From: Bacteroidota bacterium
GTDB lineage: Bacteria; Bacteroidota; Bacteroidia; Chitinophagales; Saprospiraceae
Assembly (NCBI GenBank): GCA_006226345.1
Contig: SBHD01000286.1
Location: forward strand, 1-36,259
Reading direction: 5' to 3'
DNA length: 36,259 bases
Shown here: piece by piece, positions 34,179 to 36,259 of the stretch
Layout: each line of letters begins with the position of its first letter
Position numbering within the stretch: position 1 is the stretch's first letter
Position numbers and translations under genes: made by a program
The notes under the pieces: generated by a model
The model's input: only the letters and a program-made list of their open reading frames with translations
Databases searched by the model: none
Told to the model about the DNA's origin: nothing

Positions 34179-36259
34179 ATGAAAAAGACCTTACTCTTTT
34201 TGCTGCTTATACCGGTATTAGGAATAAGCCAGGAAGCGCCTAACCTATCCTGGAAACGCATTTACGGCGGTAAAAAATCTGAAACCGCTCACGATGTGAT
34301 CTCTACCTATGTTGGACAGATCGTGGTTGTAGGTGAAACAGAATCCCCTCCTGCTGAAAAAACGGACGGGCTGATGCTCCTGCTTGGCCCGCAGGGCGAT
34401 ACGGTATTCGAACGGCGGTATGGCGGAGAAGGAGAGGATGTCATTAAGGCCGTAGTACAAACGTATGATGGCAATTTTGTGCTGGCTGGTCATACCAATT
34501 CACTGGGTAATGGTAAGACAGATGCCTGGTTGCTGAAAGTCAATGGAAGAGGGGATACATTGTGGCAAAAAGTAATTGGCGGTCCAGGTGATGACACCTT
34601 TGAAGATATCATGCAAACAACCGACGGATACCTGGTCGCCGTCGGTGCCACCTCGGATAATGGCCGGGAGGATACCTGGGTGTATAAAGCCTATGATGAC
34701 GGGGAGTTGGTGTGGCAACAAACATATGGTAATAGAGGCTTTGACATGGCAACAGCCGTCACAGAAGGCATGGATGGCAATTATGGTATTGTCGGTATAA
34801 CGTCGGCGGGCAAGGGAAGCCGGAATATTTGGCTGTTTATCCTGAGCAAGGAAGCCAAGCCCCTGGCGCATCAAATCTTCGGGACCCGGCAGTGGGAAGA
34901 AGTACACAGTGTGGTGGGTACTGCCGATGGGGGATATGCACTGGCCGGGTATGCTAAAACGGTAGCGCAGAACAAGGGGTCGGGGCTTAATGACATGTGG
35001 GTGATCAAAACCGATGCGGGAGCCCAGGAGGTCTGGCAGAAGACCTATGGAGGAAACAGTAATGACAGTGCATTTGACCTCATCGAAACGCCTGACAATG
35101 GTCTGGTGGTGGCAGGTTATACTTTTTCCCACCTGATCGGGGCAAACAGACCTGCTGCCATGCTGATCAAGGTCAATGGCCGGGACGGCCGGCTGATCTG
35201 GGAACAAAAACCGCCGTTTGGCGGCTCGGGCACCGACAAACTGGCGGCGCTGGTACTGATGCCGGATGGCAGTTTGGTGTTAGCCGGCCAGACTGACTCT
35301 AAGCAGGAAGGCGCCCGCAGCCAGGATATTTGGGTGCTTCGACTGGTCCCGGAGTATGTGCCGACCACGACGCTGCCAACCGAACTTAAGTTGAAAAACC
35401 TTGAACTCAAAGGAGTCCGGAATGGTGTACTGACGGAAAACGATGAACCTGCTCTTGTATTTACCCTGGAGAACACGGGTAATTTGGATGCCTTCGATGT
35501 CCGCATCGACATACAGGAAAAAGCCGGGGTGTCGGAAGTTTCTTTCCCGGTAGGGGTGCTTGCCGGATTTATCGGTGCCGGCCGGTCAAAAACGATCAAC
35601 CTGCCGCTTCGGGCAAAAAAGATAACCAAGGTGTCCACTGCCCGTTTTCAGGTACATTATTCAGATGCCAGCCGCACCCGCGGTGCCTCGGAGGAGGTCA
35701 GCGTCAAAGTACAACCGGCGGAGATCCCGTCCAATTTCCTGCAGGTCGAATGGGTCAATCCGAGTCTGGAGGAATTCCCGGGAAAAAATAAGGATGTCAA
35801 GATGGAGCGGGTCAGCGTTAAGGTACTCGCACGCAGTGACAAACCTCTGAAGCGCGGCAACTTTACGATCATGCTCAACGGCGAGCCCTACAAGGTCGGC
35901 CAGAAATCAGGTGAAGCGAGCCTGCGCTCCAAAAAGAACAACCAGCAGGATGCCTCCGGGATGTACCTCTACACGTATTCCAATATTCTAACCCTGCCGT
36001 TGGGGGATAATACCGTGGAGGTAGTGGTAGCAAATGACACAAAAAAAGAGTCCTCAGGTATTTTCCGCTTTAATTATAACGACAAACCTAATCTGCACAT
36101 CATTGCCCTTGGAATACAACATGACGATCTGTTGTATACGACCAAGGATGCTGAGGATTTTGCTGCCAGTTTTCAGGGACAGGACGGCAAGGTGTTCGAC
36201 AAGGTGTATATGCGAAAACTGGTCAGCGGGGATACGACCAGGGCCGGAGAAGTGCAAAC
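34179..36259 (+). CDS. Exported beta-propeller / Ig-like protein entering a caspase-like domain; truncated by the window end
   Basis: Translated by hand, no stop through 36257: MKKTLLFLLLIPVLGISQ...; repeats W...YGG..D.....V...DG..V.AG.T.S...G.D.W..K; CARDB-like TENDEPALVFTLENTGNLDAFDVRIDIQE; Ig-like segment; then KPNLHIIALGIQHDDLLYTTKDAEDFAASFQGQDGKVFDKVYMRKLVSG, as at the start of a C14 p20 domain. Absent from the ORF track. Confidence 0.85.
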   Translation, partial: MKKTLLFLLLIPVLGISQEAPNLSWKRIYGGKKSETAHDVISTYVGQIVVVGETESPPAEKTDGLMLLLGPQGDTVFERRYGGEGEDVIKAVVQTYDGNFVLAGHTNSLGNGKTDAWLLKVNGRGDTLWQKVIGGPGDDTFEDIMQTTDGYLVAVGATSDNGREDTWVYKAYDDGELVWQQTYGNRGFDMATAVTEGMDGNYGIVGITSAGKGSRNIWLFILSKEAKPLAHQIFGTRQWEEVHSVVGTADGGYALAGYAKTVAQNKGSGLNDMWVIKTDAGAQEVWQKTYGGNSNDSAFDLIETPDNGLVVAGYTFSHLIGANRPAAMLIKVNGRDGRLIWEQKPPFGGSGTDKLAALVLMPDGSLVLAGQTDSKQEGARSQDIWVLRLVPEYVPTTTLPTELKLKNLELKGVRNGVLTENDEPALVFTLENTGNLDAFDVRIDIQEKAGVSEVSFPVGVLAGFIGAGRSKTINLPLRAKKITKVSTARFQVHYSDASRTRGASEEVSVKVQPAEIPSNFLQVEWVNPSLEEFPGKNKDVKMERVSVKVLARSDKPLKRGNFTIMLNGEPYKVGQKSGEASLRSKKNNQQDASGMYLYTYSNILTLPLGDNTVEVVVANDTKKESSGIFRFNYNDKPNLHIIALGIQHDDLLYTTKDAEDFAASFQGQDGKVFDKVYMRKLVSGDTTRAGEVQ

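Noticed and set aside
34500-35207. 235-aa minus-strand ORF and neighbouring 35117-35638
   Set aside because: Antisense to the continuous 693-codon plus-strand frame starting at 34179.

Overview
The window looks like Bacteroidota chromosome, probably Saprospiraceae-like: T9SS C-terminal domains, SusC/SusD genes, DUF1501/DUF1800 and gliding-motility-associated C-termini are all present. From left to right it contains: (i) a 5'-truncated small membrane protein; (ii) a minus-strand T9SS/DUF1501/DUF1800 cluster; (iii) an outer-membrane beta-barrel protein; (iv) an MscS channel plus DUF389 membrane protein pair; (v) a SusC-SusD-SusE operon whose SusD carries an in-frame insertion of two SusE-like modules; (vi) a tyrosine phenol-lyase-like PLP enzyme, a 41-aa small ORF and an exported amidohydrolase; (vii) a GH2-GH53 fusion enzyme, predicted to act on beta-1,4-galactan; (viii) a LysE-type transporter, an LMW-PTP-like protein and a TonB-dependent outer-membrane receptor; (ix) an exported multi-protease locus. 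That locus has an M48-like/TPR metallopeptidase, a caspase with 14 WD40 repeats, a papain-like C1 peptidase, and a window-truncated beta-propeller/Ig-like protein that enters a second caspase-like domain at the edge. The last gene has no stop in the window and is missing from the supplied ORF track. The best candidates for undescribed biology are the protease locus, the SusD with embedded SusE modules and the GH2-GH53 fusion. I saw no tRNA, rRNA, CRISPR array or obvious transposon. All family calls come from reading motifs; no database search was run.
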